Shown piece by piece: positions 38,507 to 47,608 of a stretch of DNA of 64,000 bases. Position numbers and translations under genes: made by a program. Below the pieces are notes generated by a model that was not told where the DNA came from, searched no databases, and saw only the letters and a list, made by a program, of their open reading frames with translations. Numbering within the stretch: position 1 is the stretch's first letter; each line of letters opens with the position of its first letter. This DNA comes from Rhodanobacteraceae bacterium (GTDB lineage: Bacteria; Pseudomonadota; Gammaproteobacteria; Xanthomonadales; Ahniellaceae): positions 62,001-126,000 of the forward strand of contig JADJFT010000009.1 in assembly GCA_016708465.1 (NCBI GenBank), read 5' to 3'.

Positions 38507-39442
38507 ATGCTTGTCGTCGCTGCCATTCTGGAAGATGCTTCGGGGCGGGTGTTGCTCGCGCAGCGTCCGGCTGGAAAGCAACACGCCGGTTTGTGGGAAT
38601 TTCCCGGCGGCAAGATCGAATTGGGCGAGTCGGGCTTCGATGCACTGCGCCGCGAACTACACGAAGAACTTGGCATCGACATCGTCTCGGCATCGCGCTT
38701 CATGTGCGTACGGCGACAGCGGTCGTTCGGCACGCTCGTGCTGGATGCTTGGCGAGTATCTGCATGGCTTGGTGAAGCCGTCGCGAACGAGCACAGCGCG
38801 CTGATCTGGCGACATCCACAGGAGGCATCGACACTGCCGTTATGTGAAGCCGATGTGCCGATTTGCCGTGCCGCTGGGTGGCCAGCCCGCTACGCGATCA
38901 CGCCGGACCCTGGCAGCGAAGTATCGGAACACTACCTTGCCCAGATCAAGGATGGGCTTCGTCGCGGTATCGGCTTGCTGCAATGGCGCGCGCCCTCGTT
39001 GGCTGCCGCGAAGTATCGAGAGGCGGCGATCACGCTGCGCACGCTGGCGCACGCCCACGGCGCCCGGCTATTGCTCAATGCCACCCCGGAACTCGCGCTC
39101 GAACTCGGCGCCGACGGTGTTCATTTGAACGCGGCACGACTGCGATCGACGGCCCCATCATCACTCTCGTGTGCGGCAAATTTCCTAGTTGCCGCCTCGG
39201 TGCATGATGCGCAGGAGCTCGCACAAGCGGAAGCGATCGGTGCCGACTTCGTGGTGATCTCGCCGGTTCGGGCGACGCCCTCGCATCCGTTGGCAACGCC
39301 GATCGGATGGAACGGATTTCAGTCGCTGTTGATGCGCGGAGATTTACCAGCCTACGCTTTGGGTGGCCTCGGTCCCGAGGATGTGACGGAGGCGCGTCAG
39401 CAAGGTGCGTTGGGTGTGGCCGGGATCAGTGCTTTCTGGTGA
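38507..39442 (+). CDS. Nudix hydrolase fused to a thiamine-phosphate-synthase-like domain
   Basis: A 311-residue two-domain protein. The N-terminal MutT-like domain holds the Nudix box (GGKIELGESGFDALRRELHE, then ELGI) and the FPGG motif of 8-oxo-dGTP hydrolases. The C-terminal domain is a TIM barrel of the ThiE type (LQWRAPSLAAAKYREA, GADGVHLNAARLRS, VAASVHDAQELAQAEAIGADFVVISPV, YALGGLGPEDV). The fusion is found in many gammaproteobacteria, where it is usually annotated MutT. The ThiE part lacks the usual Q(L/Y)REK motif of thiamine phosphate synthase, so it is probably not a thiamine enzyme. It follows secA by 29 nt and its end overlaps the convergent coaE by 17 nt. Confidence 0.88.
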   Translation: MLVVAAILEDASGRVLLAQRPAGKQHAGLWEFPGGKIELGESGFDALRRELHEELGIDIVSASRFMCVRRQRSFGTLVLDAWRVSAWLGEAVANEHSALIWRHPQEASTLPLCEADVPICRAAGWPARYAITPDPGSEVSEHYLAQIKDGLRRGIGLLQWRAPSLAAAKYREAAITLRTLAHAHGARLLLNATPELALELGADGVHLNAARLRSTAPSSLSCAANFLVAASVHDAQELAQAEAIGADFVVISPVRATPSHPLATPIGWNGFQSLLMRGDLPAYALGGLGPEDVTEARQQGALGVAGISAFW

Positions 39443-40031
39443 ACGCGGCCTGCCAGCCAATCCAGGCTGCGTCGATACGAGATTGCAATTGCGCCAGCGT
39501 ACCGTCGTTCGCGATGACCTCATCGGCGATTGCCAGTCGGCGTGAACGCGGAGCCTGCGCCGAAATCATCTTCTGTGCGAGCTCGGCGTCGATCCGGTCG
39601 CGTTGCATGAGGCGTGTCTGCTGGATCGCTGCGCGTGCATCGACCATCACCGTGCGATTGACCCAGTCGTAGTGCCCGCTCTCGACCAGCAAAGGGATCG
39701 CCAACACGACGATACCGTCGCCGGCTTCGGCGCCGCGCTTTAACGCTTCGCGCACGCGCGGATGAACGATCGACTCCAGTACGTGGCGGTCGTCGGTGCT
39801 CGCAAAAATGCGTTCGCGCATGGCGCGGCGATTGAGCGAGCCGTCCGCTTGCAACACCGATGGGCCGAAGCGCGCAGTGATCTCTGTCAAGCCCGATGTG
39901 CCGAGTGCGACGACGTCGCGGCTAACTTGGTCGGCATCGAAAATCGTTGCGCCGAGTAAACGTAAGCGATCGCTGACCGCGGTCTTGCCCGACGCGACGC
40001 CGCCAGAGAGCGCAATCACGAACACCGCCAT
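39426..40031 (-). CDS. coaE: Dephospho-CoA kinase
   Basis: A 201-residue P-loop kinase that catalyses the last step of coenzyme A synthesis. The Walker A motif GGVASGKTAVSDRL, DADQVSRDVV and VLAIPLLVESG (the Leu-Leu-Glu lid region) are typical. It is the last gene of the minus-strand pilB-pilC-pilD-coaE group, three bases after pilD, an order known from many gammaproteobacteria. Confidence 0.94.
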   Translation of the reverse strand: MAVFVIALSGGVASGKTAVSDRLRLLGATIFDADQVSRDVVALGTSGLTEITARFGPSVLQADGSLNRRAMRERIFASTDDRHVLESIVHPRVREALKRGAEAGDGIVVLAIPLLVESGHYDWVNRTVMVDARAAIQQTRLMQRDRIDAELAQKMISAQAPRSRRLAIADEVIANDGTLAQLQSRIDAAWIGWQAAFTRKH

Positions 40032-40034
40032 GGC

Positions 40035-40910
40035 TCAGTAAAGACCCATCGTGTGTTTGTAGGTTGCGATAATCCAGTCACCGTAGAGGAACTGCAGCCA
40101 ACCGGCGATCGCGAGGAAGGGGCCGAACGGAATCGGTGTCTGCCGATCGCGGCCTTTGGCAATCAGCATCGCACTGCCGATTACGGCGCCCACCAAGGAC
40201 GACATCAGGACAACTGGAATCAAGCCTTGTGGGCCGACGAAGGCGCCGAGCGCGGCCAGCAGTTTGAAGTCACCGAAACCCATGCCTTCCTTGCCGGTGA
40301 CCAACTTGAACAACCAATAGACGCTCCACAGGCTCATATAACCGAGCGCGGCGCCCCAAATGGCCTGTGCCGGGGACACGTACAGTGATGCGGTCGCAGC
40401 GGATAGTAAACCGAGCCACAGTGCCGGCAAGGTGAACTGATCCGGCAGCAGAGTGGTGCGGAAATCGATGCCCGAGGCGGCAATAAGAACCCAAGTCAGC
40501 AGCAGTGCAATGCCGCCTTCCCAGCCCGAGCCGAAGTGCCAGATGACCGCGGCAGAGGCGACGCCGGTCAGCAGTTCCACCAGCGGATACTGAATCGAGA
40601 TCGGTGCCTTGCACGACCGACACCGACCGCGTAGTGCCGCATAACTCAGCACCGGAATATTCTCGTACCAAGACAACTGATGCCCGCACTTGGGGCAGCG
40701 CGAACGATCCGCGACCAGACCGGGCGGCGGTGTGTCTTGGGTTTCCGGTAACTCCAGAATCTCGCGGGCCTCGCGCTTCCACGCGAATTCCAAGCGCGGC
40801 GGCGTACGCAGAATCACGACATTCAGGAAGCTGCCGATCACCAGGCCCAAAACAAATACGGCGGCCACCAAGGCCGCCGTATTTGCGAACAACCAGTCAA
40901 ACGCAAGCAT
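40035..40910 (-). CDS. pilD: Type IV prepilin peptidase and N-methyltransferase PilD
   Basis: A 291-residue polytopic aspartyl protease that cleaves prepilin leaders and methylates the new N-terminal Phe. The cytoplasmic loop has the paired CxxC motifs CPKCGHQL and CRSCKAPI of the methylating type. Catalytic aspartates lie in ASGIDFRTTLLPDQ and GKEGMGFGDFKLLAALGA. About eight hydrophobic helices. It will process the two pilins at 46309-47436. Six bases separate it from pilC. Confidence 0.95.
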   Translation of the reverse strand: MLAFDWLFANTAALVAAVFVLGLVIGSFLNVVILRTPPRLEFAWKREAREILELPETQDTPPPGLVADRSRCPKCGHQLSWYENIPVLSYAALRGRCRSCKAPISIQYPLVELLTGVASAAVIWHFGSGWEGGIALLLTWVLIAASGIDFRTTLLPDQFTLPALWLGLLSAATASLYVSPAQAIWGAALGYMSLWSVYWLFKLVTGKEGMGFGDFKLLAALGAFVGPQGLIPVVLMSSLVGAVIGSAMLIAKGRDRQTPIPFGPFLAIAGWLQFLYGDWIIATYKHTMGLY

Positions 40911-40916
40911 GAGCGA

Positions 40917-42182
40917 TCAAACCACCGCGCCGAGCTTGAAGATCGGCAGATACATGGCGATCACGAGACTGCCGACCATGCTGCCGATAATGACGATAAT
41001 GAAGGGTTCGAGCAGGCTTGTGAGCGTATCGACCGCGTTATTGACCTCACGCTCGTAGAACTCAGCGACCTTGAACAGCATGGTATCGAGGGCACCCGCT
41101 TCTTCGCCGATCGAAGTCATTTGTTCGACCATGGTCGGGAACAGGTTGACTTGGCGCATCGAAATCGCCAGCGAGTAGCCGACGGCGACGTCTTCCTTCA
41201 TTTTCAGGACCGCTTGGGAATAGATGATGTTGCCGGTGGCTCCAGCCACGGTTTCCAGCGCCTCCACCAGCGGCACGCCCGACTTGAAAGTCAGCGCCAA
41301 GGTACGCGCGAAACGCGCCACAGCCGAGGCGTGCAAAATGCCGCCGATGACCGGCAATTTGAGCAAGATACGAGCGATTAGGTGTTGCATGGCGTTGGAG
41401 CGCCGATATGCCTCGACAAATGCATATCCCGCGCCCATGGCGATTAAGAGAATCGCCCACCAATAACCGACGACGAACTCGGACATGCCCAATACCAACA
41501 ACGTGAAGGCCGGCAGGTCGGCGCCAAAACTCGCAAATACCGTCTTGAATTGTGGGACGACAAAAATCAGCAGCACGGCGCTGACAATAATCGCGACGGC
41601 GATGACTGCCGCAGGATAAAACAGCGCTTTCTTGATCTTTCCTTTCAGTGCTTCGATATTTTCCTTGTAGCTTGCGACGGTATCCAAAACGGTATCGAGG
41701 ACGCCCGCCGACTCGCCCGCCTTGACGAGGTTGCGATACAGCTCGTCGAAATACAGCGGGTGACGGCCGATCGCTTCATGCAGGCTGGAGCCGCCCTCGA
41801 TATCGGATTTGATCGCGTTCAGCATGTTCGCCAGAGCGGCATTCTTCGTGCCCGAGGCAATCAGGTCGAAGGCTTGCACCATGGGCACGCCGGACGCCAT
41901 CATCGTCGCGATCTGGCGGCTGAAGGTCGCGATGTCCTGCGCGGTGATTTTGCCCCGCTTCGCAAACAAGCCGGCTTTTCGCTCGGCGACCTTGCTCGGA
42001 TTGATCCCTTGCTTGCGTAGATCGGCCTTCGCCAGATTCACGTTTTTTGCGCGAACCTCGCCGTGCATCTTCTTTCCGCGCTTGTCGGTACCTTCCCATT
42101 TGAATACGGGCATGGTCTCGCCACGTTGAACAGGCGCAGGAGCTTTTCGAGTTGCAGTCTTGGTTGCGGTCGCAGTTGCCAT
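40917..42182 (-). CDS. pilC: Type IV pilus inner-membrane platform protein PilC
   Basis: A 421-residue protein with two T2SSF domains (about residues 85-210, FSRQIATMMASGVPMVQAFD, and 290-410, FARTLALTFKSGVPLVEALE) and three membrane helices (around ALFYPAAVIAVAIIVSAVLL, WWAILLIAMGAGYAF and FIIVIIGSMVGSLVIAMYLP). The N-terminal 24 residues are Thr/Ala/Lys rich before MPVFKWEGTDKRG; the real start could be that inner ATG. It couples the PilB motor to pilus assembly. Four bases separate it from pilB. Confidence 0.95.
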   Translation of the reverse strand: MATATATKTATRKAPAPVQRGETMPVFKWEGTDKRGKKMHGEVRAKNVNLAKADLRKQGINPSKVAERKAGLFAKRGKITAQDIATFSRQIATMMASGVPMVQAFDLIASGTKNAALANMLNAIKSDIEGGSSLHEAIGRHPLYFDELYRNLVKAGESAGVLDTVLDTVASYKENIEALKGKIKKALFYPAAVIAVAIIVSAVLLIFVVPQFKTVFASFGADLPAFTLLVLGMSEFVVGYWWAILLIAMGAGYAFVEAYRRSNAMQHLIARILLKLPVIGGILHASAVARFARTLALTFKSGVPLVEALETVAGATGNIIYSQAVLKMKEDVAVGYSLAISMRQVNLFPTMVEQMTSIGEEAGALDTMLFKVAEFYEREVNNAVDTLTSLLEPFIIVIIGSMVGSLVIAMYLPIFKLGAVV

Positions 42183-42185
42183 GGC

Positions 42186-43916
42186 TTAGTCCTTGGTCAC
42201 GCGGTTGATCTCGGCAAGGCTTGTAAATCCATCCTTGCACTTTTTCAGTGCCGACTGTCGCAGATCGTTGATGCCAATGCGACGGGAGACTTCGGCGATC
42301 TGGTTGGCGTTGCCGCCGGAAAGAATAATGGCCTGAATCTCGTCGATCATCGGCATGACCTGATAGATGCCGACGCGACCCTTGTAACCTTCATTGCAGC
42401 CACTGCAGCCTACTGCTTCGTAGATCGTCATCGTATCGATATCTTCCGGTCGGAAGCCTTCCGCCAACAGCGCTTCTTTTGGAATCTTGAGCGGACGCTT
42501 GCAGTCATGCAGTCGGCGCGCGAGGCGCTGTGCGGTAATCAGTGTGACCGCAGACGTGATGTTGTATGGGGCGATGCCCATGTTCATCAGGCGCGCAATC
42601 GTTTGTGGTGCGTCGTTGGTATGCAGAGTCGACAGTACGAAGTGCCCGGTCTGCGCAGCCTTGATCGCGATTTCCGCTGTTTCAAGATCGCGGATCTCGC
42701 CGACCATGATGATGTCCGGATCTTGGCGCAGGAATGAGCGCAATGCAGCCGCGAAGGTCATGCCTTTTTTGACGTTCTGCTGTACTTGGTTAATGCCGAA
42801 TACGCGGATTTCCACCGGATCCTCGGCAGTCGAGATATTCACCGCCTCGGTGTTCAGGATATTCAGGCCGGTGTACAGCGAGACGGTCTTGCCGGAGCCG
42901 GTCGGCCCGGTCACCAGCACCATGCCATAGGGCTTCTGGATCGCATCCAGAAACAACTTGCGCTGCTCTTCTTCGTAGCCCAGTTTTTCGATGCCGAGTT
43001 TGGCCGCTGACGCATCGAGGATACGCAGCACGACCTTTTCACCGAACAGGGTTGGGCAAGTCGAGACGCGGAAGTCGATCGACTTGGTCTTGGAAATATT
43101 GAGCTTGATACGCCCATCCTGCGGCACACGTCGCTCTGCGATGTCGAGACCGGACATGACCTTGAGTCGGGCGGAGATACGCGGGGACAGTTTGACCGGT
43201 GCGTTCGCGACCGCGCGCAGCATCCCGTCGATACGCAGGCGCACGCGCACCGAGGTCTCGAACGGCTCGAAGTGGATGTCCGACGCACCACGTTTCAGCG
43301 CATCCAGCAGCACCTTGTTGACGAAGCGCACGACCGGCGTGTCGTCGCCACCCGCATCGACACCCGACCCGCCGCTGCCTTCGTCATCGAGGTCGCCGCT
43401 CTCGGATTCCAGATCGACCAGGCCCTCGTCATCGTCATCGCCGCCCGCATTCAACTGATCGGCCCCGGCCAGTGCGGTGTCGATCATGCGCTCGAGCGTA
43501 TCTTCGGGCACCAAGATCGGCTCGACCGGCATATTTGCCGCGAACTTGATGTCATCCAATGCGCGCAGGTTGGTCGGGTCAGAGATCCCTACGAACAGCC
43601 GGTTGCCGCGCTTCCACAACGGCAGCGCCTTATGCGTTTGGATCAGTTTTTCCTCGACCAATTTGATCGGCATCGCACGTGGATCGATGGCGCGGACATC
43701 CACAAGCGGAATACCGAACTCGATCGACGCGGCATTCGCAACTGCTGCGGCAGGCGCAATGCCATTCTGGACAAAATAGCTGACCAGCGGGATCTTCTGC
43801 TTGGAAGACTCTTCGACGGCCTTGCGCGCGACGTCCTCCGGCACGATGCCTTCGGCCGCCAGTCGTCGGGCAATGCCGGGCATGCCTGCGAGCGAATTGG
43901 AGCTGGGCGTGGCCAT
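42186..43916 (-). CDS. pilB: Type IV pilus extension ATPase PilB
   Basis: A 576-residue hexameric motor of the GspE/PilB family. The N-terminal GspE_N domain is followed by an acidic linker (GGDDDDEGLVDLESESGD), then the ATPase core with Walker A VTGPTGSGKTVSLYTG, the Asp box AEDPVEIRVFGINQVQ, Walker B DIIMVGEIRDLETAEIA and the His box FVLSTLHTNDAPQT. The zinc tetracysteine set is visible in HDCKRP and GCSGCNEGYKGRVG. First gene of pilBCD-coaE; the promoter must lie in the 160-nt gap to the divergent asparagine-synthetase gene. Confidence 0.96.
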   Translation of the reverse strand: MATPSSNSLAGMPGIARRLAAEGIVPEDVARKAVEESSKQKIPLVSYFVQNGIAPAAAVANAASIEFGIPLVDVRAIDPRAMPIKLVEEKLIQTHKALPLWKRGNRLFVGISDPTNLRALDDIKFAANMPVEPILVPEDTLERMIDTALAGADQLNAGGDDDDEGLVDLESESGDLDDEGSGGSGVDAGGDDTPVVRFVNKVLLDALKRGASDIHFEPFETSVRVRLRIDGMLRAVANAPVKLSPRISARLKVMSGLDIAERRVPQDGRIKLNISKTKSIDFRVSTCPTLFGEKVVLRILDASAAKLGIEKLGYEEEQRKLFLDAIQKPYGMVLVTGPTGSGKTVSLYTGLNILNTEAVNISTAEDPVEIRVFGINQVQQNVKKGMTFAAALRSFLRQDPDIIMVGEIRDLETAEIAIKAAQTGHFVLSTLHTNDAPQTIARLMNMGIAPYNITSAVTLITAQRLARRLHDCKRPLKIPKEALLAEGFRPEDIDTMTIYEAVGCSGCNEGYKGRVGIYQVMPMIDEIQAIILSGGNANQIAEVSRRIGINDLRQSALKKCKDGFTSLAEINRVTKD

Positions 43917-44076
43917 GGATCGAGTCCTTCAAGGAACCGGCTAGACTTTACCGCAAACAGGATAGCGCGTTCATCCAATACTTCGGAATGTTGGGCTATG
44001 TCTTTGGCCCTGTTCGCAGTCAGAGCTGCTTTCGATCACCAGCGACGCGTCCCTCGGCTCTTTCTAGGAGAACTTG

Positions 44077-46301
44077 ATGTGTGGATTTGCCGGATTCGTC
44101 GCTTTCGGGGCGACGCGCCTTGATCCAGTGGCCCGCGCGGCGATTCTTGCCCGAATGGGTAATGCAATCGCACACCGCGGTCCGAACGATGAGCAGATCT
44201 ACGACGACGGTACGCTTTCGCTGGTTTTTCGCCGGCTTTCAATCATCGACCTGAGCGGCGGGCAGCAGCCGATCCCCAACGCACGCGGCAATTTGCTTAC
44301 CGTCGTCAACGGCGAGATTTACAACCATTTGGCGCTGCGCCGCAGTTTTGATGCGGACCATCTGTTCGCGACTCATTCCGATTCGGAGGTGCCGATGCAT
44401 CTCTACGAACGGGAGGGCATTTCGGCGCTGACGAAACTGGACGGCATGTTCGCACTGTTGATCTGGGACCGCGAGGCGCGCCAGTTAGTGCTCGCTCGTG
44501 ATCGCATGGGTATCAAACCTTTGTATGTCGTGAGGCTGCCTGACGGCTTGTTGTTTGGCTCCGAGTTGAAGGCGCTCATGATGCACCCGCAGTGTCCGCG
44601 CGACCTGGATTGGAATGCGTTGGTGCAACCCACTTTCCTGATGCGAACACCGGTGCCGACGTATATTCGTGGTGTGGAGCATCTTCCCGGCGGGCACTAT
44701 TTGATGGTCGATGCCAATGCGGTCTGCAGTGAGGCCTATTGGCGAATCGACGACCATGTTGCGAGCGCGCCTTTCGGGAACGACGCGCGCCTATCGGGAG
44801 GCCTATGACGAGCGTGTCGAAAAGGCCATCGTGTCGCATCTGCTCGCTGATGTGCCCGTCGGACTGCACCTCAGCGGTGGCATCGATTCGTCGTTGATCG
44901 CGGCGACCGCTGCTCGGCATCAAGCCGATCTGGCTTGTTTCACTGTGGTCGAGCGGACCTCGTTTCGCGCTGGCGATGTGGAGTCCGCACGACGACTGAC
45001 GACGGCACTGGGTGTTCCGTGGCATCCCGTTCTGTTTGATTTCCGAACATTTCTTGACGACATTCAGTTCGATCTGGCGCGCCTTGAGCAATCGGTCGCG
45101 ATGATGGACTCGCCGCGCTTCAATCCGGAGTGGATTCTCAAGGAAGAACTGCATCGCTTCGCGCGACGCGAGTGCCCGCAACTGAAAGTCGTGTTGCTCG
45201 GGCAGGGTGCGGATGAATTCGCGGGCGGATATTCGCATCGCATCGATCGCCCTCGCGCAGATTGGACGCAATATCTGGAGGAAGAGGTGCAGCCGGGACT
45301 GCGGCTGGCAGCTGCCGTTGCGGCGGGCATGCCGGACCGATTCACCGCACTTGCCCGGCCGCCTTCCAATGCTGAAATCGAGCCCTATCACCGCTTCATG
45401 CGGCTTCAGATCAATCAATTGCAGTGCTACAACCTGTGGCACGAAGACCGCACCAGCATGGCGCAAAGTCTCGAAGCAAGGGTTCCATTTCTAGACCACC
45501 ATCTGGTCGAGTTGCTGGCGTCGGTTCCGGCGTCATTGCATCCAGAGTTGTTCTGGAACAAGTCGATCGTGCGGGATGCGTTGGTTCGTCGTGCGCCGAC
45601 ATATGACCGAAATCATCCAAAGGTGCCCTTCGTCAGCACCGACGATCAACGATCTATCCAGATCATGGTGTTCGAGATGTTCCGGCGTGTCGCCGGGCCG
45701 TTCATCGAGAAGTATCTTGGCCAGAATGACTTGCCGTTCGATGCTGAGGTTTTGCGGCACGACTTTGAAAAAACCCTGTCGCGGCAAGGCGCGTTTTATG
45801 ACGACGGTTGGCGACTACTGGAATGTATGGCGGTCGCGATCTTCGTGGATCAGTGTCGCCGTGCAGCCACCGACATCATTGCGCCGGTGCAATCGCGGAC
45901 CAGTCAACTGCAATCGATCAAGGCCATCGACTGGGCGGACGTTCGGGCGCTGTTCTCTGGTGAACCGGTACTTGCGAACGCGGGTTGGCGAATGGACAGC
46001 CGCCCGCGTTTGCCGAAGGGTTCAGCGATCCTATTCGCGGCGGAAGTCGATGGCGTCCAGCAATGCGCGCTGGTCAGCGGTGACCGAGTGACCGTTCGTA
46101 TCGGTATCCCCACGAGTCAATCATGGGCGGTGCGTCTACTTCGTCATCTCGGCAGCGCGCAGGCTGCCGGTTTCCTTGAGTGACTGGTCTGACGAATTTG
46201 ACGTCTCACCAGCGCAGGTCATTGGACTGTTTGAAATGTTGTTTCAGGCAGGGCTTGTGGCGCCAGAAGAAAGTTCAGTCCAAAATTCCGAAGAGAGGTG
46301 A
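44077..46301 (+). CDS. asnB: Asparagine-synthetase-like amidotransferase with an extra C-terminal domain (two insertions)
   Basis: MCGFAGFVAFG places the catalytic Cys2 at the N-terminus of a class II glutaminase domain (NGEIYNHLALR), followed by the ATP-pyrophosphatase synthetase domain (LHLSGGIDSSLIAATAA, LLGQGADEFAGGYSHR, LEARVPFLDHHLVELL). ATG 44077 has TAGGAG upstream. An extra base near 44790 separates the two domains, and an extra T near 46176 ends the frame at 46183, whereas FLSDWSDEFDVSPAQVIGLF continues in the next frame to TGA 46301. The repaired 740-residue protein has about 130 residues beyond the usual end, of winged-helix character. It lies between pilB and the pilin genes. General asparagine synthesis is possible; amidation of a glycan or protein is an alternative, as many AsnB relatives do that. 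Confidence 0.85.
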
Positions 46302-46308
46302 CGGCGTG

Positions 46309-46704
46309 TCATCCGCACGATTGCGGCGCGTAGCGGGGAATAGTTGCGCCGCAGGACCAGGTGACAGAGCCGAGCGTCGCGTCATACGTCGGTGTCAGCG
46401 AAATGACTTGACTGCCCGCATCTGCAGTGCCGGTCACTTCAATTACGCCAACGGCAGAAATTGTCGCGGATGAGACGAATCCACCAATCCCCGGCGGCTG
46501 ACAAGTTCCGCGAGTAGCAACGAACGCATTCTGCGATGCCTCAATGACGCAGTTTCGTGAGGCACTCGCGGCAATGATCAGTTCGGAAACGCGTGAGCGA
46601 ATGGTGTAGTCCTGATAGGCCGGCAACGCGATCGCGGCCAAAATGCCGATGATGGCAACCACGATCATCAGTTCGATCAATGTGAAACCGTCTTGATTTT
46701 TCAT
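46309..46704 (-). CDS. pilA: Type IV pilin (first copy)
   Basis: A 131-residue type IVa pilin. The leader MKNQDG is cut before FTLIELMIVVAIIGILAAIA, with the essential Glu5; the rest of the hydrophobic helix and YQDYTIRSRVSELI follow. A disulfide-bounded region ends with WSCGATIPRYAPQSCG, so Cys pairs are likely near residues 50-70 and at the C-terminus. The terminal Ser-Cys-Gly is reminiscent of pilins modified near the end. A sigma-54 promoter lies 82 bases upstream, matching control by PilR encoded nearby. It is convergent with the asparagine-synthetase gene, eight bases away. Confidence 0.93.
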   Translation of the reverse strand: MKNQDGFTLIELMIVVAIIGILAAIALPAYQDYTIRSRVSELIIAASASRNCVIEASQNAFVATRGTCQPPGIGGFVSSATISAVGVIEVTGTADAGSQVISLTPTYDATLGSVTWSCGATIPRYAPQSCG

Positions 46705-46785
46705 TGTTGCTGCCTCATGGTCAAAGCGGACAACCGGTCAGCACCAGAATGTGCAGTGATCTCGAAATGTCGCTGGATGGTAACC

Positions 46786-46801
46786 AGCAATTCACGTGCC
46801 A
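46786..46801 (-). promoter_or_regulatory. Sigma-54 (-24/-12) promoter of pilA
   Basis: Read on the minus strand the site is TGGCACGTGAATTGCT, matching TGGCACG-N4-TTGCW at every conserved base. Transcription would start about twelve bases downstream, near 46775, giving a leader of about 70 nt. PilR, the enhancer-binding activator, is encoded at 48415-49797. Confidence 0.85.
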
Positions 46802-46975
46802 AAACGTGGATCTTCCGAGATTGCGGTCGATCGATACCGACCGGATGGATCGAAGAATGCTGGTTGCCAAATTTGGCCTTACTTTTCGATCCGATTGGGC
46901 GGTAGTAGTGCGTCTGGCCGCCTGTTGATGGGTTCACTCTGGACGGGTTGGCGGCGGCATGGGTTGACAATGAAC

Positions 46976-47003
46976 CAAAAAAACGCCCCTCCGGAGAGGG
47001 GCG
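46976..47003 (-). terminator. Rho-independent terminator after the second pilin gene
   Basis: On the minus strand the stem CGCCCCTC-TCCG-GAGGGGCG (complement of 46984-47003) is followed by a run of eight T. It ends the upstream pilin transcript before the sigma-54 promoter of the next pilin, so the two pilin genes are transcribed separately. Confidence 0.9.
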
Positions 47004-47042
47004 CTTTTACGCGGCGCGGAAAGCACCGATGTTGCAGCGGGA

Positions 47043-47436
47043 TCAGCCGCAGGACTGCGGTGCGTAGCGCGGAACCGACGCGGTGCAAGCCCAAGTGACG
47101 GAGCCCAAAACGCCGTCCCATGTCGGCGTAAGCGTGATGACCTGTGAGCCTGCAGACGCATTGCCGGTGATCTGAATGGCGGCTCCGACAAAGTCGCGGC
47201 CGAAACAAATCCACCGATGCCCGGTGCGACGCAGCTGCCACGGGTAGCGGCCAGCCAAGCTGTGAAGCTTCAGTGATGCAGGTACGGGCCGCGCTGGCTG
47301 CCAAGATCAATTCCGATACGCGAGCGCGGATCGTGTAGTCCTGATAGGCCGGCAGAGCGATCGCGGCGAGAATGCCGATGATGGCGACGACGATCATCAG
47401 TTCGATGAGGGTAAAGCCTTGTTGAGTCTTCTTCAT
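47043..47436 (-). CDS. Type IV pilin (second copy, two deletions)
   Basis: A second type IVa pilin very similar to the first: leader MKKTQQG, then FTLIELMIVVAIIGILAAIA and YQDYTIRARVSELILAAS. Two missing bases, near 47249 (SQLGW-ATRGSCVAPGIGG) and 47190 (SAAT-VGAAIQITG), scatter the rest over three frames; the end SVPRYAPQSCG is shared with the first copy. The repaired 131 residues equal the length of the first pilin. The family tail and ATRG-C-PPGIGGFV block show tandem duplication. I see no sigma-54 site directly upstream. Confidence 0.88.
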
Positions 47437-47608
47437 GGGGAACCCCTAGTAAGTTGGCTAGCTAACAATTTCCACGTTCGCGGGACTGGCAGTTGGCCTT
47501 GATCCCTGGCCCTCGGGCCAGCACGGCGACCGTGCAACGAGATAGAAGCATAGGCTATGCCAATGGGCAACCCTTGCATTATCGAGTGTGATGGAGTTGG
47601 CACTTCGA

